Shown here one piece after another: positions 13,258-13,753 of a DNA stretch of 13,753 bases. Position 1 is the first letter of the stretch. The number at the start of each line of letters is the position of its first letter. Under the pieces are notes generated by a model. It made no database searches. It had not been told where the DNA came from and worked only from the letters and a program-made list of their open reading frames with translations. Source of the DNA: Methylophaga sp. (GTDB lineage: Bacteria > Pseudomonadota > Gammaproteobacteria > Nitrosococcales > Methylophagaceae); contig SKGV01000151.1 in the NCBI GenBank assembly GCA_007117275.1, forward strand, positions 1 to 13,753, in the 5' to 3' direction. The position numbers and the translations under genes were made by a program.

Positions 13258-13753
13258 ATGAAAGCACAACAAAAAATCCTGGCCGATGCCAGTAGCTTGA
13301 TCGACGCAGCCGCTGAACACTTTGTTGCTGCCGCGCGGGCAGCCATTGCCAAACGAGGTGTTTTTTTCGTTGCATTAGCAGGTGGAACAACGCCAAAAGG
13401 ACTCTATCAGAAACTGGCGATGTCGCCTTTTTTTGAACAAGTTGACTGGTCTAGAGTGCATCTTTTTTTTGGAGATGAGCGCTGTGTAGCGCCGAAGCAT
13501 GATGACAGTAACTTCAAAATGGCTCGGCTTGCCATGATTGATCACATTCCTGTGCCTATGGAAAACGTCCATCGCGTTCCAACAGAATCTGGTGATGCGG
13601 CGGTTGTTGCTGGGCATTATGCCGAAACACTTGAGCAGATAATGAGAGGGCAACCGTTTGACTTGGTCTTGCTGGGGCTTGGGCCTGATGGTCATATTGC
13701 TTCATTGTTTCCAGAAACAGCTGCGCTTGAAGTGACAGACAAACGGGTCACCA
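13258..13753 (+). CDS. pgl: 6-phosphogluconolactonase (3' truncated by the window)
   Basis: Hydrolyses 6-phosphogluconolactone to 6-phosphogluconate, the second step of the oxidative pentose phosphate (and Entner-Doudoroff) route in the cytoplasm. The first 165 residues are visible, against about 225-240 for the DevB-type family. Motifs: LAGGTTPKGLY (40-50), the phosphate-binding region; FFGDERCV (70-77) followed by DDSNFKMA (82-89); and DLVLLGLGPDGHIASLFP (135-152) with the catalytic His146. This is the NagB-like fold, not the seven-bladed propeller type of E. coli Pgl. The ATG at 13258 has GGGG seven bases upstream. zwf or edd is often adjacent in relatives and may lie beyond the window. 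It is close to but not overlapping ilvA, with a 287-bp gap that may hold its promoter; no convincing -35/-10 pair is visible. Confidence 0.95.
   Translation, partial: MKAQQKILADASSLIDAAAEHFVAAARAAIAKRGVFFVALAGGTTPKGLYQKLAMSPFFEQVDWSRVHLFFGDERCVAPKHDDSNFKMARLAMIDHIPVPMENVHRVPTESGDAAVVAGHYAETLEQIMRGQPFDLVLLGLGPDGHIASLFPETAALEVTDKRVT

Noticed and set aside
1..13753. CRISPR array, tRNA, rRNA, insertion sequence, phage or defence genes
   Set aside because: I saw no regularly spaced repeats, tRNA-like cloverleaf, transposase motif or composition shift. All substantial open frames are explained by conserved housekeeping families.

Overview
The window is an ordinary chromosomal segment of a gammaproteobacterium. 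It is dense with genes, and its base composition looks even and near 50% GC by eye. The order rne tail / kdsB / Trm112-like gene / lpxK / exbD-exbB / comEC / DUF2062 gene / lolD-lolC matches, from memory, the block known in Pseudomonas-type gammaproteobacteria. The rpiA-ilvA neighbourhood is also common in that class. The genus cannot be fixed from the sequence. A methylotroph or sulfur-oxidiser relative is possible, but nothing here proves it.

Layout. Positions 1-798 hold the arginine-rich C-terminal tail of RNase E (+ strand). A small hypothetical gene (782-1075, +) overlaps it. From 8079 down to 1043 a long block on the - strand holds comEC, exbB, exbD, msbA, lpxK, a 59-residue Trm112-like gene and kdsB. 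From exbB onward the junctions are 1-8 nt overlaps or a 5 nt gap, so this part is almost certainly one transcript. A DUF2062 membrane protein (8125-8649, +) diverges from comEC across 45 bp. Three more - strand genes follow: rpiA (10671-11336), a LolC/E-family permease (9380-10627) and lolD (8692-9387). ilvA (11456-12970, +) diverges from rpiA. A 287-bp gap follows, with one doubtful - strand ORF. The window ends inside pgl (13258 onward, +). There is no gene-free stretch over 300 bases.

How the genes fit together. The centre is an outer-membrane biogenesis cluster. KdsB activates Kdo, LpxK phosphorylates lipid A at the 4' position, MsbA flips lipid A-core across the inner membrane, and LolCD releases lipoproteins to the outer membrane. 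ExbB/ExbD form a proton-driven motor module whose partner is not in the window. ComEC is the inner-membrane channel for DNA uptake. RpiA and Pgl belong to the pentose phosphate pathway, and IlvA starts isoleucine synthesis.

I found no mobile element, CRISPR array, tRNA, rRNA or clear novel system. The points most worth a second look are: the lone LolC/E-type permease beside lolD; the ExbBD pair fused by overlap to the lipid A export genes; the convergent 33-nt gene overlap at 1043-1075; two inverted repeats flanking rpiA; the internal repeat in the RNase E tail; and the unassigned gap before pgl.
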